From the NCBI GenBank assembly GCA_025362495.1, contig JANYGI010000059.1:1-64000 (forward strand): a stretch of 64,000 nucleotides of DNA, given 5' to 3'. Origin of the DNA: Byssovorax sp. (GTDB lineage: Bacteria > Myxococcota_A > Polyangia > Polyangiales > Polyangiaceae). The translations under genes were made by a program, and so were the position numbers. Below are positions 1-9,483 of the stretch, in pieces. How positions within the stretch are numbered: the first letter of the stretch is position 1; the number at the start of each line of letters is the position of its first letter. The notes below the pieces were generated by a model. The model was not told the DNA's origin. It worked only from the letters and a program-made list of their open reading frames with translations, and ran no database searches.

Positions 1-3000
1 TGCCGAAAGTCTTCGCGATGTACACCTTGCCGCTCGGGTCGTGGAACTCGATGCGGTTGTTGAAGCCGGGGTCGCTGTCAGCGCCGAGCTCCCAGAGGTG
101 CATGTTGTCGAGCCAGTACTGCTGAGCGTTCTCGGGCAGGTACTGCAAGGTCATCGCGATCAGGAACTTCTGCTGCTCCCAGCCAACCTGGGGATCGAGG
201 ATCGCGGTGTTCTGCGGGGCCTTCGGGTTGAGGGCGCCGCTGGTCGGGTCGTCGTAGCGGCTGCAGACCGTGCTGCCGTCCGCGGGGAAGCACGACTCGG
301 GACCGGCGACCGGCCACCAGCTCGTCCAGCCGATACCCTGCGAGGGGTACTTCTTGCCGTCGGGATCGACGCCGGTGTAACCCGTGTCGAGGAGCGGCTT
401 GTTGTTGGTGTCGGCCGCGAGGCGAGCGCCCTTGATCTCGTCGTCGCCCGTGAGGTTGTTGCCGAGCCAGCGGCGGTAACCCTCGGGGAAGAGGTCGGCG
501 ATCGAGACGGCGCGGTAGCGGCCGTCGAGGTAGTCGCGACGAGCTTCGCTGATGAAGTTGTCGACCGACTCGGCCATCAGCATCGGGTTGTAGACCTTGT
601 CGTAGTAGTCACCCGCGTTGATGTTGTACGCCGTGTTGTACTCGCCCTTGTCCTTGGCGAGCGCGTTCTCGAGCGGCTTGCCGCCGAAGGCGACGTTGCC
701 GTAGTAGCCGGTCGCGCCGTTCGGGATCATGAACGACACCGCGCCGGGCTGCGAGAGGATGTCCGTCTGCGAGCGGTACACCTTGTCGCCGGTGTTCTTC
801 TGGTGCGGGCCCGGCTCGGGGCGCTGCTCCATGCGGGCGATGTGATCGAACGCGATGCCCGAAGCGAGGATGTTCTCCGGGAAGTTGGAGTGCGCGATCG
901 CGGGCCAGTTGGCGTCGTAGTCGAAGCCGGCCTCGAGGGCGTAGTCCTTGTAGATGTTGACGAGGAGGCTCAGGCCCTTCGCGCCGTCACGCATCTTCTC
1001 GTTGTAGCGCTGCAGCGTGCGGTTCGACGCGGCGCGGACGCTGAAGTCCGTCTTGTTGCGGCGGTAGTTGTAGAAGATGTGCGCGACCTCTTGCTGCGTG
1101 ATGAGGAAGTCGAACAGCTCGTACGGGTCGGCGCCGTTGTCGTGGCGGTAAACGCTGAGGTTACCGAGGTCGGCCCAGGTGTCCGTCGCGAAGCCGTAGG
1201 GCACGCGAATGCGACCGGCGGGATCGACAGCCGCGCTGCCGCGGTAGAAGTTCGAGCCGGACTCGGCCGCGGTCGGGAAGTGCAGCTGGCTGTAGTTGAC
1301 GTAGTCGACCTGCTGCTCGACGCACTTCGTGTACTTGCCGTCGACCTTGACGATGTGACCGTCGAGGGTGGGGTGCCAGACGCCGTCGCGCGCGTCGTTC
1401 CAGGCGGCGGGCTTGAAGTTGTCGGGGACGACCTCGGTGCAGTTCGAGATGAGGTCGTAGTTGCCCTGGAGCTTCGTGTAGTGGATCGGGTTGCCGTTGA
1501 TCTCCGGCTGGAGGCCGGTGATCCCACCGAAGTTGTCGGTGAGGCTGCTGAGGATGCCCTTGGCGCGGCCCTTGATCTTCGTCGTGCCCGGCGGCTTGAC
1601 GTTGTAGCTCGGGTCGGTGAAGACCGCGGTCACGTCGCCGTAGAACATCTTGGCGGCCGCGTAGTCGTAGGCGCCGATGCCGACGAGGTCCTGCGTGGTC
1701 TCACCCGCGTAGTCCATGACGGACGACTGCATGAACATCCAGATCAGGTTGGAGCGCTCTTCCTCCGAGACCGGATCGTAGTAGCGGGGCCCGATGCACT
1801 TGTCGCCGTCGGTCGTCGCCGTCGTGCAGAGCGTCTTCGGGTCGTCCTTGCCAGCGGCGGTGACGCCGGTGACGGTGCCGTTCTTCGTGCGGAGCTGCCA
1901 GTACTGCGGGCGGTAGCCCCAGGCATCGTAGGAGCTGACGAAGTTGTGGCGGAGGCCGATGGAGTGACCCATCTCGTGGACGATGACGGCGTACTGCGCG
2001 CGCTGCGCAATGAAGTTCCGCATCTTCTCGCCACGCGCGAACTGCGTGGTCTTGTCGTCGGCCGGGTTGAACTTGCCGAACTTCTCCTCGAGCACGTCGG
2101 CGAGGCCGGTGACCGAGAAGGGCGCGGGCGCCTCCTGAAGGATGCAGGCGCCGCGCTCGGCGAGGGCCATCTCCTTGAAGGTGCGGATGTTACGCTGCAG
2201 CGACGGGTTGGCGCCGCGGAGCGGGGAGACCGCGTTCTTGACGAAGTCCGCAGTGACGGGGAGCCCAGCGGCGTTGCCGGCCTCCATCATCGCGTGCGTC
2301 ATCAGCTCGGCTTCCATCGGCGAGTCGAGCGCGTGCATGCGGCGCGCGTCGTAGATCTGGCTCATGACGCCGGGCTCGTTCGCGTCGGCGCGGAACGACT
2401 GGACCGTGTTCTTCACCTTGAGGGCGAGCGCCTGGAGCTCGGGGCTGTTCGCGAGCTTCTCGCCGGCAGCGTCGTAGGTCTTCGAATCGACGCCGGCGAA
2501 GCCGGCCATGCGCTTCTTGACCTCGTCCGCGTCCATCGACGGGAGCGAGCTGTTGCCGCCCGCCGAGCGGTTGGCGTTGACCCAGTCACGAACGTACGAG
2601 CCGTCGGTGACGTCGGCCGTCGAGAGCTCGCCCTTGATGTAGCGCGAGGTGTCGACGACGCCCTGGCTCCAGAGGTCGTTCACGTGCGTCCACACGTTGA
2701 TCGACGCCTGGATCTTCTCGCCGGTGAGCGGGTCGGTCGCGTCCGTCATGATGCCCCAGGGAGAGGGCGTCTGCGGGCTGATGATGCCGTTGACCTGGTG
2801 GTAACGGAGGTCGCCGAGGCGAACGTTGAGGACCGGCTTCTCCTCGGTGCCGATGCACTTGGAGAGGATGTCGGCGTCGCCGTTGCCGTTCTTCGCCTGC
2901 TTGTCGCGCTCGGTGCCGCACATCGCGGCGGTGACGCCCGCCGGGAGGCGGTTGTCGGCCGGCGCGCAGTCGGTGGGATCGTTGGCCTCGACCGGGCTGT

Positions 3001-4540
3001 GGCAGAGCACGACCATCTCGCGCATCTTGGCGATGGCGATGATGCCGGGGCCGAAGCCGCGCTGCGCGCCGACCTTGTCAGCGACGTCCTCGCACTTCTC
3101 GCCCTTGTAGGCCAGGCCGTGGCGGCAGTCGTCGACCTCGCGCGCGAGCTGGGTCGCGTCCTCGTTGTCGCTCATCTGGCCGGTGTACATTGGGTACTTG
3201 CCCGAGCAGTCGGTGGCCGTGCCGCCGACGCGAACGCACTCGGTGTAGCGCGACGTCATGACGGCGCCGCGGAGGGCGACGTCCCACTCGTGAGCGGCCC
3301 ACGACGTACCGTCGAAGAACGTCGGGTTCGAGCCGTTCGAGTAGTACCAGACGACCGGCTTCTCTTTGCGCTGGGCGAAGGGAAGCGTGCACTTCTGGGC
3401 GAACTCGTCGCACTTGGAGCCGCCGCCGACCGAGGCGCACTCGTCTTCGGTGCCGTCCTTGTCGTCGTCGCGGTGAACGTCGGCGCCGATCGGCGTCGTC
3501 TCGGGGGTGAAGCACTTCGTCTCACCCGTCATCGCCGTCGCGTCTTTGTACGCGTGGCTGCGCTCCCAGATGTTGTAGCGCGCGATGAAGCGGTGCCACT
3601 TGTCGTCGGACATGCCGTAGTTACGGGCGTAGCCCTTGCGGTCCTCGGTGAACGCGCCGTAGGCCTGGAAGCGGTAGCCGTCCCAGTCCTGGGCCTCGTA
3701 GTCCGTGTTCTCGACGCGGCGGAACGACTGGCGGAGCGTGAGCTCGACCGGGTCGCAGGAGCCGGCCGGAGCCGAGCCGCTGAGCGCGTCGTTGTCGAGG
3801 AAGCAAGCGGGGAAGCTGCCGCCGCCCCACGCCGCCGGGAGGTCGATGATGCCGGGCTTCGCGAACGCCTTGTTGGTGACGTCGAAGTAGCCCGTGGCCG
3901 CGTCGAAGTGCGGCGCGTCGGGATCGGCCGGGTTGTTGACGTAGTACGCGAGCGACTCGTACTTGATGCCGCCGAAGAGGCCCATCAGCGAGAGCGTGTC
4001 GAAGTCGTAGGCGTCGGTCGCGAGGTTGCGCGACCAGTCGACGCGCATGTACTCGCGCTGATCCCAGGTGCGATCGCTGGTGTTCTCGACGATCACGTTC
4101 GACTCTTCGCCCGTGGTCGGGTTGTAGTCGCGGCGGATGTCGAAGTGGTTCGTGATCGGGTACGCGTAGGCGATCACGCCGTCGCTCGACGACTTGCCCG
4201 TGCCCTTGCCGTCGCTACCGTCGATGCGCTCGTAGCTGATGCGACCGATGAGCATGTCCTGCTGGATGTGCCAGCGGATGCGGCTCACGGGCTGCGCGTA
4301 CGTCGACGTGAACAGGCCGTCCTGCCCGGCGCCGTAGCCCACGTCGACGACGGTGCCGCGAGCGTAGAACTCGGGGTTATCCGAGTCGTCGTTGAGCTTC
4401 ATGCCGACGAAGAACGACTTCGCCAGGGCATCGGCTTGCACTCGGCTGATCGGCGCCCGCTCTTGAGCGCACCCGACGGTACCCCCCGCGGAGAGGCCGA
4501 TCAGGCCTACCAGTAACGATCCTATCCACGTGCGTCTCAT
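1..4540 (-). CDS. Secreted Met-zincin zinc metalloprotease lipoprotein (3' end outside window)
   Basis: At least 1513 codons are present and no stop is reached before the left edge, so the C-terminus is missing. The ATG at 4540 has GGAGGA seven bases upstream. The N-terminus is a lipoprotein signal ending at Cys24 (context TVGC), so the protein is probably exported and membrane-anchored. The catalytic site is HEMGHSIGLRHNF (residues about 855-867), the HExxHxxGxxH zinc motif of metzincins, followed about 87 residues later by the Met-turn SVMDYA (Met942). The extended HNF tail and the large size match the DUF4953/DUF5117 'Met-zincin' family known from Bacteroidota and myxobacteria. A Cys-rich stretch precedes the catalytic domain. 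Likely role: extracellular or periplasmic protein degradation (inference). The gene stands alone, upstream of hisD on the same strand with a 183-bp gap. Confidence 0.9.
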   Translation of the reverse strand, partial: MRRTWIGSLLVGLIGLSAGGTVGCAQERAPISRVQADALAKSFFVGMKLNDDSDNPEFYARGTVVDVGYGAGQDGLFTSTYAQPVSRIRWHIQQDMLIGRISYERIDGSDGKGTGKSSSDGVIAYAYPITNHFDIRRDYNPTTGEESNVIVENTSDRTWDQREYMRVDWSRNLATDAYDFDTLSLMGLFGGIKYESLAYYVNNPADPDAPHFDAATGYFDVTNKAFAKPGIIDLPAAWGGGSFPACFLDNDALSGSAPAGSCDPVELTLRQSFRRVENTDYEAQDWDGYRFQAYGAFTEDRKGYARNYGMSDDKWHRFIARYNIWERSHAYKDATAMTGETKCFTPETTPIGADVHRDDDKDGTEDECASVGGGSKCDEFAQKCTLPFAQRKEKPVVWYYSNGSNPTFFDGTSWAAHEWDVALRGAVMTSRYTECVRVGGTATDCSGKYPMYTGQMSDNEDATQLAREVDDCRHGLAYKGEKCEDVADKVGAQRGFGPGIIAIAKMREMVVLCHSPVEANDPTDCAPADNRLPAGVTAAMCGTERDKQAKNGNGDADILSKCIGTEEKPVLNVRLGDLRYHQVNGIISPQTPSPWGIMTDATDPLTGEKIQASINVWTHVNDLWSQGVVDTSRYIKGELSTADVTDGSYVRDWVNANRSAGGNSSLPSMDADEVKKRMAGFAGVDSKTYDAAGEKLANSPELQALALKVKNTVQSFRADANEPGVMSQIYDARRMHALDSPMEAELMTHAMMEAGNAAGLPVTADFVKNAVSPLRGANPSLQRNIRTFKEMALAERGACILQEAPAPFSVTGLADVLEEKFGKFNPADDKTTQFARGEKMRNFIAQRAQYAVIVHEMGHSIGLRHNFVSSYDAWGYRPQYWQLRTKNGTVTGVTAAGKDDPKTLCTTATTDGDKCIGPRYYDPVSEEERSNLIWMFMQSSVMDYAGETTQDLVGIGAYDYAAAKMFYGDVTAVFTDPSYNVKPPGTTKIKGRAKGILSSLTDNFGGITGLQPEINGNPIHYTKLQGNYDLISNCTEVVPDNFKPAAWNDARDGVWHPTLDGHIVKVDGKYTKCVEQQVDYVNYSQLHFPTAAESGSNFYRGSAAVDPAGRIRVPYGFATDTWADLGNLSVYRHDNGADPYELFDFLITQQEVAHIFYNYRRNKTDFSVRAASNRTLQRYNEKMRDGAKGLSLLVNIYKDYALEAGFDYDANWPAIAHSNFPENILASGIAFDHIARMEQRPEPGPHQKNTGDKVYRSQTDILSQPGAVSFMIPNGATGYYGNVAFGGKPLENALAKDKGEYNTAYNINAGDYYDKVYNPMLMAESVDNFISEARRDYLDGRYRAVSIADLFPEGYRRWLGNNLTGDDEIKGARLAADTNNKPLLDTGYTGVDPDGKKYPSQGIGWTSWWPVAGPESCFPADGSTVCSRYDDPTSGALNPKAPQNTAILDPQVGWEQQKFLIAMTLQYLPENAQQYWLDNMHLWELGADSDPGFNNRIEFHDPSGKVYIAKTFG

Positions 4541-4723
4541 CGGAGAGTCCTCCTTACAATGCCAACCCGAAGTTCAGCGGAGACCGCGCGTCGCTTGTCG
4601 CAATGCGCACGGTCAAAAACTTGGTGCTGCCGCAGTTTCAACTGAAGCAAGCAGTGAGCCAAAAATGAAAGTTAATGATTCCGGTAGCTTGTGGCCAGCG
4701 TGCGGCCCGTGCAGCGCCTCCCG
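4541..4723. other. Intergenic region upstream of the metalloprotease
   Basis: Between hisD (stop at 4724) and the metalloprotease start. It contains an island much more A+T-rich than its surroundings (about 4610-4690), the likely promoter region for the leftward metalloprotease gene. I could not fix -35/-10 boxes with confidence. Confidence 0.4.
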
Positions 4724-6079
4724 TTAGGCCTTTGACTCCGTTCGGGGGGCTGTTTCGTTAACGGCCGCCGCGGCGGCAAGTCGGATCTCCACTGCCTGCG
4801 CGTGGGCGTCCAGCCCTTCCGCGCGAGCGAGGGCGACGATCGAGGGCCCATGCTGGGCGATCGCCGCGGGGGAGTAGCGAATGAGGCTGGTGCGCGCGAG
4901 GAAGTCGTAGACGCCGAGCGGGGAGCCGAAGCGCGCGCCGCCGCCCGTCGGGAGGACGTGCGAGGGACCGGCGAGGTAATCGCCGGCCGCGACCGGGGTC
5001 GAGGCGCCGACCAGCAGCGCGCCCGCCACGGTGATCGCGTCGGCCGCCGCCGCCGGATCGGCCATGTGGACGGCGACGTGCTCCGCGCCGATCGCCGAGG
5101 CCAGCGCGAGCAGCCGCGCCCGATCGGGGACGACGAGGGCCATGCCGTTCGCGGCGAGCGCCGCCGTGATGATCCGCGGCCGCGAGAGCGCGGCGAGCTG
5201 GATCGCGATCTGGGCGTTCACCGCCGCGGCCAGCGCCGCCGACGTCGTCAGCAGGATCGCGTAGGCCGCCTCGTCGTGCTCGGCCTGCGAGAGGAGGTCG
5301 GCCGCGACGAGCGCGGGATCGGCCGTGTCGTCGGCGACGACGAGGATCTCGCTCGGGCCGGCGATGCTGTCGATGTCGACGTCGCCGTAGACGAGGCGCT
5401 TGGCGCAGGCGACGTAGGCGTTGCCGGGGCCAACGATCTTGTCGACGCGCGGCAGCGACGCCGTGCCGTAGGCCAGCGCCGCGATCGCGTGGGCGCCGCC
5501 CGCGTCCAGGATCGAGCTGACCCCTGCGAGGTGCGCCGCGGCGAGCAGGCTGTCGTTCGGGTTCGGCGTGGCGAGGACGATGTCCTTCACGCCGGCGACC
5601 TGCGCGGGGATCGCCGTCATCAGCACGCTCGACGGGTAGCGGGCCTTGCCGCCGGGCGCGTACACGCCGACCCGCGAGACCGGGCGCACCCGCATGCCGA
5701 GGACGATGCCGTCTTCTTCGTACTCGAAGCCGACCGAGCGCTGCCGCTCGTGATACCGACGGATGCGATCGGCCGCGAGCTCGAGCCCCGCGCGAACCGC
5801 CGGATCGAGCCGGGCGAGCGCGCCCGCGCCGTCGTAGTCGTGGAGCACGAGCGCCGTGACCGAGCGCTTCTCGAACGCCTCGATGCAGGCCATCACGCCG
5901 GCGTCGCCCTCGCGGCGGACGCGAGCGAGGATGTCGCGGACCGCGGGCGCGACCGCTTCGAGGTCGTCGGCGCCGCGGGTCCGCAGCCGCAGCAGAGCGG
6001 CGTCGAACTCCGGAGAGGCTTCTGAAAGGACGGGTAGCGAAGGGATCATGCAGGTCGCGAGCGCCGCTGCCCTTACCAT
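4724..6079 (-). CDS. hisD: Histidinol dehydrogenase
   Basis: 451 aa, close to the usual length of about 430. HisD is a zinc enzyme oxidising L-histidinol to L-histidine in two NAD+-dependent steps, the last steps of histidine biosynthesis, in the cytoplasm. Family landmarks seen in order: GPGNAYVACAKR, DIDSIAGPSEILVVAD, SQAEHDEAA (Gln/His zinc-ligand segment), GAEHVAVHM (Glu-His catalytic pair), AGDYLAGPSHVLPTGGGARF (Asp ligand region) and a late GLDAHAQAVEIR (His ligand). Residue 11 is also Met (position 6049, MIPSLPVLSE). Neither start has a good Shine-Dalgarno, and the shorter product fits the family N-terminus better. No other his gene lies nearby, so the pathway is scattered, as is common in myxobacteria. 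Confidence 0.96.
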   Translation of the reverse strand: MVRAAALATCMIPSLPVLSEASPEFDAALLRLRTRGADDLEAVAPAVRDILARVRREGDAGVMACIEAFEKRSVTALVLHDYDGAGALARLDPAVRAGLELAADRIRRYHERQRSVGFEYEEDGIVLGMRVRPVSRVGVYAPGGKARYPSSVLMTAIPAQVAGVKDIVLATPNPNDSLLAAAHLAGVSSILDAGGAHAIAALAYGTASLPRVDKIVGPGNAYVACAKRLVYGDVDIDSIAGPSEILVVADDTADPALVAADLLSQAEHDEAAYAILLTTSAALAAAVNAQIAIQLAALSRPRIITAALAANGMALVVPDRARLLALASAIGAEHVAVHMADPAAAADAITVAGALLVGASTPVAAGDYLAGPSHVLPTGGGARFGSPLGVYDFLARTSLIRYSPAAIAQHGPSIVALARAEGLDAHAQAVEIRLAAAAAVNETAPRTESKA

Positions 6080-6200
6080 GAGTCGCGGGCCGGCGGAATC
6101 GTGTTATCAGCGGCGGCGTGCGGCGCATCGCGTCGTCGGTCCTCGTTGCTGCAACAGGACGGGTTGGCCTCACCCCGCGGATGTGCGCTACGGTCGCGCC

Positions 6201-7187
6201 ATGCGCCTCGGCTCGATCCTCGCTGTCGCCTCCATCGCCCTCGGCGCTCCGCTCCTGCTCACGGGATGCCCGGAGAACGCGTGTTTTCTCAAGATCTGCA
6301 ACGGCCCCAACTGCCGCTGCTCGATCTCCGGCTGCGGCGCGGGCGCGGCGTTCGACACCCGCACCAACCGCTGCCGCTGCACCGTCGGCCATTTCTCCGT
6401 CGCGGGTCAATGCCTCACGCCGCAGGAGGCCAACGCGTACTGCGGCCTCGCGCATCACTGGGAGAACAACGGCTGCACGCTCGATCGGTGCCGCCCCGGC
6501 GACGAGCTCGATCTCAGCACCGGCCTCTGCATCCCGCACGATCAGGTGAACCAGGTCGGCGCGGGGATCGGCGTCCAGGTCGGTCAGGGCCAGCAGCTCG
6601 GCTGTCCTGCGGGGCAGAAGCTGATCATCGACGGCAAGACGGCGGCCTGCGTGCCTCTCTCGCAGACGTGCGCGCGCGACGAGACGTGGACGGGCCAGGC
6701 CTGCGTGAAGGTCGCGCAGTGCCCGACCGGCGCGATCTGGGACACGGCCACCGCGCAGTGCGTGCAGTACGCGCAGGGCGCCAGCGGCGACGGGCTCAGC
6801 GTCAACGTGGCCACCTGGGCCACGTCGAACTTCGGTCCGCAGGGCGGCGCGGGGACGCCGGCGTTCTGCGGCTCGTTCTCGAAGAAGCCGTGGAGCTTCG
6901 GCGTCTCCGAGGGCTCGTCGGCGATGGTCCGCGTCCAGGTCAATCTCTCGTTCCCGGACGGCGAGATCGCCAAGGGCGTCTCCCAGACGATCACCGTGTT
7001 CGACAACAGCGGTAATCCCGTGCCGGCCAAGGGCGCGGCCGAGGTCGACGCGTCGGCGAAGAGCACCCTCGCCCCGCTCGTTCAGGGCGGCGGAAAGGCC
7101 TCGGCCGGCACGGCGACGACGATGGTGAAATGCCCCGTCGTCAACGCCGCCAAGCCGCAGTCGGTCCCGGTGACGGGCGGTATCTAG
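6201..7187 (+). CDS. Cys-rich outer-surface lipoprotein, function unknown
   Basis: 328 aa from the ATG at 6201, chosen because it begins a lipoprotein signal (lipobox LLTGC, Cys23); the frame is open further upstream but non-coding in character. Residues about 24-190 are rich in cysteines arranged like EGF/TIL-type small modules (repeated CPxGxxWDxxxxxCV patterns, for example CPTGAIWDTATAQCV), suggesting disulfide-bonded repeats. The C-terminal third has few Cys and looks beta-rich. It is divergent from hisD. No enzymatic motif was recognised, so a surface or adhesion role is only a guess. Confidence 0.75.
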   Translation: MRLGSILAVASIALGAPLLLTGCPENACFLKICNGPNCRCSISGCGAGAAFDTRTNRCRCTVGHFSVAGQCLTPQEANAYCGLAHHWENNGCTLDRCRPGDELDLSTGLCIPHDQVNQVGAGIGVQVGQGQQLGCPAGQKLIIDGKTAACVPLSQTCARDETWTGQACVKVAQCPTGAIWDTATAQCVQYAQGASGDGLSVNVATWATSNFGPQGGAGTPAFCGSFSKKPWSFGVSEGSSAMVRVQVNLSFPDGEIAKGVSQTITVFDNSGNPVPAKGAAEVDASAKSTLAPLVQGGGKASAGTATTMVKCPVVNAAKPQSVPVTGGI

Positions 7188-7223
7188 CCAGGAGCAGACA
7201 GGCAATCGAGGAGCATGGCGATC

Positions 7224-7706
7224 ATGAAGCGTGAAGTGTGGAGTGTCCTCGGGCTGGCCGCGGCGTCGCTGGTGCTCGGGGCGTGCGCCGCCGACGGCAC
7301 CACGGGAGGCCTCGTCTCCGGGGCGACGGTGCATGTCACTCTGAACGAGTGGACCATCACCCCGGACCGGACCACGGCGCCCGCGGGCAGCATCACCGTC
7401 ATCGCCGACAACAAGGGCGCGGACGTCCACGATCTCGTCCTGATCGAGACCGATCTCGCGCCCGGTTCCCTCCCGGTCACGGCCGCGGGCGACGTCGATC
7501 TCAAGGGCGCCGGCGTCCTCGTCCTCTCGACGGTCGCCGACGTCGCGCCGGGCGGGACGGGGCAATTCCGGCTCGATGACTCGACGCCCGGCGCCTATGT
7601 CTTCGTCTCCACGGTCGCCACGTCGAACGGCAAGACCGTGGGTCACCCGTACGCCAAGGGGATGTTTCACGCCTTCACCATCACCGAGGCGCCGGGGCAG
7701 GAGTGA
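7224..7706 (+). CDS. Cupredoxin-like lipoprotein lacking the copper-ligand Cys
   Basis: 160 aa from the ATG at 7224. An ATG nine bases earlier (7215) is only one base from GAGGAG (7208-7213), whereas 7224 is ten bases away, so the later start is preferred. Lipoprotein signal with lipobox LGAC (Cys21). The mature part has the cupredoxin pattern: His69 in VHDLVLIE, then the C-terminal GAYVFVSTVA ... GHPYAKGMFHAFTI segment with His141 and Met147. In the blue-copper family the Tyr-x-x-x-Cys position carries the copper-ligating Cys; here codon TCC gives Ser129. A classic type 1 copper site is therefore unlikely. Probably periplasmic or outer-membrane anchored. It is 36 bp downstream of the Cys-rich lipoprotein and may be co-transcribed with it. 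Confidence 0.8.
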   Translation: MKREVWSVLGLAAASLVLGACAADGTTGGLVSGATVHVTLNEWTITPDRTTAPAGSITVIADNKGADVHDLVLIETDLAPGSLPVTAAGDVDLKGAGVLVLSTVADVAPGGTGQFRLDDSTPGAYVFVSTVATSNGKTVGHPYAKGMFHAFTITEAPGQE

Positions 7707-7771
7707 CCGGGGTGCCGGCGTGATATCCTGTCTCGACTCGCCTGCTCACGCTCTGCTTCTCTCCTGACTCG

Positions 7772-8848
7772 ATGCGTTCACGCCCTCACCTGCCGCGCTT
7801 CTTCCGGCGGTCGCGCTCCCCGGCGGCGGCCGTCGTCGCCGCCTTTGGAGCTGCGCTGTCGCTCGGGCGCTTCGCCGCGGCGGGGCCGGGCGCGCCTGCG
7901 GCGGCCGAGTCCATCGTCGTGCAGGAGAGCGCGTGCTTCGATCGCGCCGAGCTCGGCGCGGAGGTCGATCGCTACCTCGAGCATCCGGTGGGCTCCGCGG
8001 CGAGCGTCACCGTCCGCGATGGCGCCGATCGTCTGGTGATCGAGGCCGCGAGCGGCTCTGTCGCCAAGGACGTCGCGGGGTGGAGCTGCAAGCAGCGGCT
8101 GGACTTCGCCGCCGTCAGCGTCTCGATCATCCTCGGCGGCGACTACACTCCTCGCGTCGCCGACGCCGACGCCGGCCCGATCGACGCGGCCGCGCTCCTC
8201 GACGCGGGCCTCGTCGCGCCGCCTCCGGCTCCGCCGAGCGCCGCCCCGACTCCCACGCTCCCGGCGGCGTGGCGGCCGCGCGTGGAGATCTCCGCGCAGG
8301 GAGGTGCCTTGTTCGACGTCCTGCCCCGCCCGGCCGCGGGGATCGCGCTCAGCGCCGATCGCACCCTCTTGGGTCCGCTCGATCTCCACGCCTCGCTCCT
8401 GCTCACCTCGTCGGTGGCCGCCCCGTTTCGCGCGGCGTACGCCGAGACGAGCCTCCTCGCGGGCCTGATCGAAGGCTGCCTCGCGCGGGGCGAAGCGCTG
8501 CGGCTCCGCCTCTGCGCGGGGCTCGCGGCAGGGCGACTCGGCGTGACGTGGGCGGGCCTCACCCCCGGCTCGACGCCGAGCCCCTGGGTCGCCGGCGCGG
8601 GGCGCTTCGACGCTCACGTCGTGGTCAGTCGACAGGTGAGCTTCGCCGCCAACCTCGACGTGTTCTTACCGATCGGACAGCAGCGGATCGACCTCGTCGA
8701 TCCCACCCTCTGCCCCGGCAAGGTGGCGAGTGGGTTCATCCCGGTTTGCAACGCGCTGACGCCGTTCTCACCGGGCCGCGTCGTCGAGAGTCACTCTCTC
8801 TCGGCCGCGGGGTTGATGGTCAGCGTGGGGCCCGTGCTCCGCTTCTGA
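7772..8848 (+). CDS. Putative exported protein with C-terminal outer-membrane beta-barrel-like domain
   Basis: 358 aa. The N-terminus has a long Arg-rich n-region followed by a hydrophobic stretch (residues about 18-37), an export signal. Residues about 45-125 form a small domain with two Cys. A Pro/Ala-rich linker (about 150-165) leads to a C-terminal region of alternating hydrophobic strands ending in GPVLRF, a terminal Phe consistent with an outer-membrane beta-barrel targeting signal. This architecture recurs in myxobacterial hypothetical proteins. The function is unknown. The gene ends directly against the stop codon of the convergent gene. Confidence 0.7.
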   Translation: MRSRPHLPRFFRRSRSPAAAVVAAFGAALSLGRFAAAGPGAPAAAESIVVQESACFDRAELGAEVDRYLEHPVGSAASVTVRDGADRLVIEAASGSVAKDVAGWSCKQRLDFAAVSVSIILGGDYTPRVADADAGPIDAAALLDAGLVAPPPAPPSAAPTPTLPAAWRPRVEISAQGGALFDVLPRPAAGIALSADRTLLGPLDLHASLLLTSSVAAPFRAAYAETSLLAGLIEGCLARGEALRLRLCAGLAAGRLGVTWAGLTPGSTPSPWVAGAGRFDAHVVVSRQVSFAANLDVFLPIGQQRIDLVDPTLCPGKVASGFIPVCNALTPFSPGRVVESHSLSAAGLMVSVGPVLRF

Positions 8849-9355
8849 TCAGCGCTTGATCCGCGTGGTCTCGCGGGTGGCCTTGCGCGCCAGGCGATCT
8901 TCGAGCGAGCGAGCCAGAAGGCAGTCTCCGCAGGGGCAGACGCAGCCGCGACGATCCGAGTGCTCGCGCGGCGCGGCGTGCTGCGGCGAGCTCGCGCACC
9001 GCTCGCGGCTGCAGTGGCCGCCGGGCGTGCGGATCAGGCGAGCGTCGGAGCTCTCGATCCAGGACTCGACCGTCGCTCCGTCGCGCCTCAACACCACCAC
9101 GAGGGAGCACAACACCTCCAGGAGCTCGGGATCGAGCCGGAGCACGTCGGCGAAGGGCAACGACCCCGAGCGGCTCCAGATGGCCCAGGCCGCGCGGAAG
9201 ATCGTCCGCTGCTCGGGCGAGAGCGCCGCGGCCCCGGCCTCGAGAAGCTCGACTGCGCGGTCGGTCGGGCCCTCGTTGTTCCAGAGGTCGTCGAGGCCCA
9301 CCCGCGCGAGGAGCACGCGGAGAGCGCGGCAAGTCTGAGCGTCAGAGCGGATCAT
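8849..9355 (-). CDS. Hypothetical protein with C-terminal Cys cluster
   Basis: 168 aa. The ATG at 9355 has AAAGGAGG six bases upstream, one of the best ribosome-binding sites in the window, which supports a real gene. The N-terminal 100 residues look helical. The C-terminal part carries HCSRERC and RGCVCPCGDC, a possible metal-binding cluster. The stop is immediately adjacent to the stop of the convergent gene ending at 8848. No family was recognised. Confidence 0.65.
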   Translation of the reverse strand: MIRSDAQTCRALRVLLARVGLDDLWNNEGPTDRAVELLEAGAAALSPEQRTIFRAAWAIWSRSGSLPFADVLRLDPELLEVLCSLVVVLRRDGATVESWIESSDARLIRTPGGHCSRERCASSPQHAAPREHSDRRGCVCPCGDCLLARSLEDRLARKATRETTRIKR

Positions 9356-9483
9356 TGCGCCTCCTTTGCGGGCGTGGCCCGGCGCGGAGGAGCCCCCGCC
9401 ACCGCGCGCGCCGCCCGTCGTACCACAAAGGCGAACCTGAGTTGCCCTGTCCGCTGCCCCGGGATCGGCCTATGCTCCGGCCG

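Noticed and set aside
41-4516. 1491-codon open frame on the + strand
   Set aside because: It is exactly antisense and in codon register with the metalloprotease. In high-GC genes the complementary strand often lacks stops. The protein is dominated by Val/Ala/Arg with no motif.
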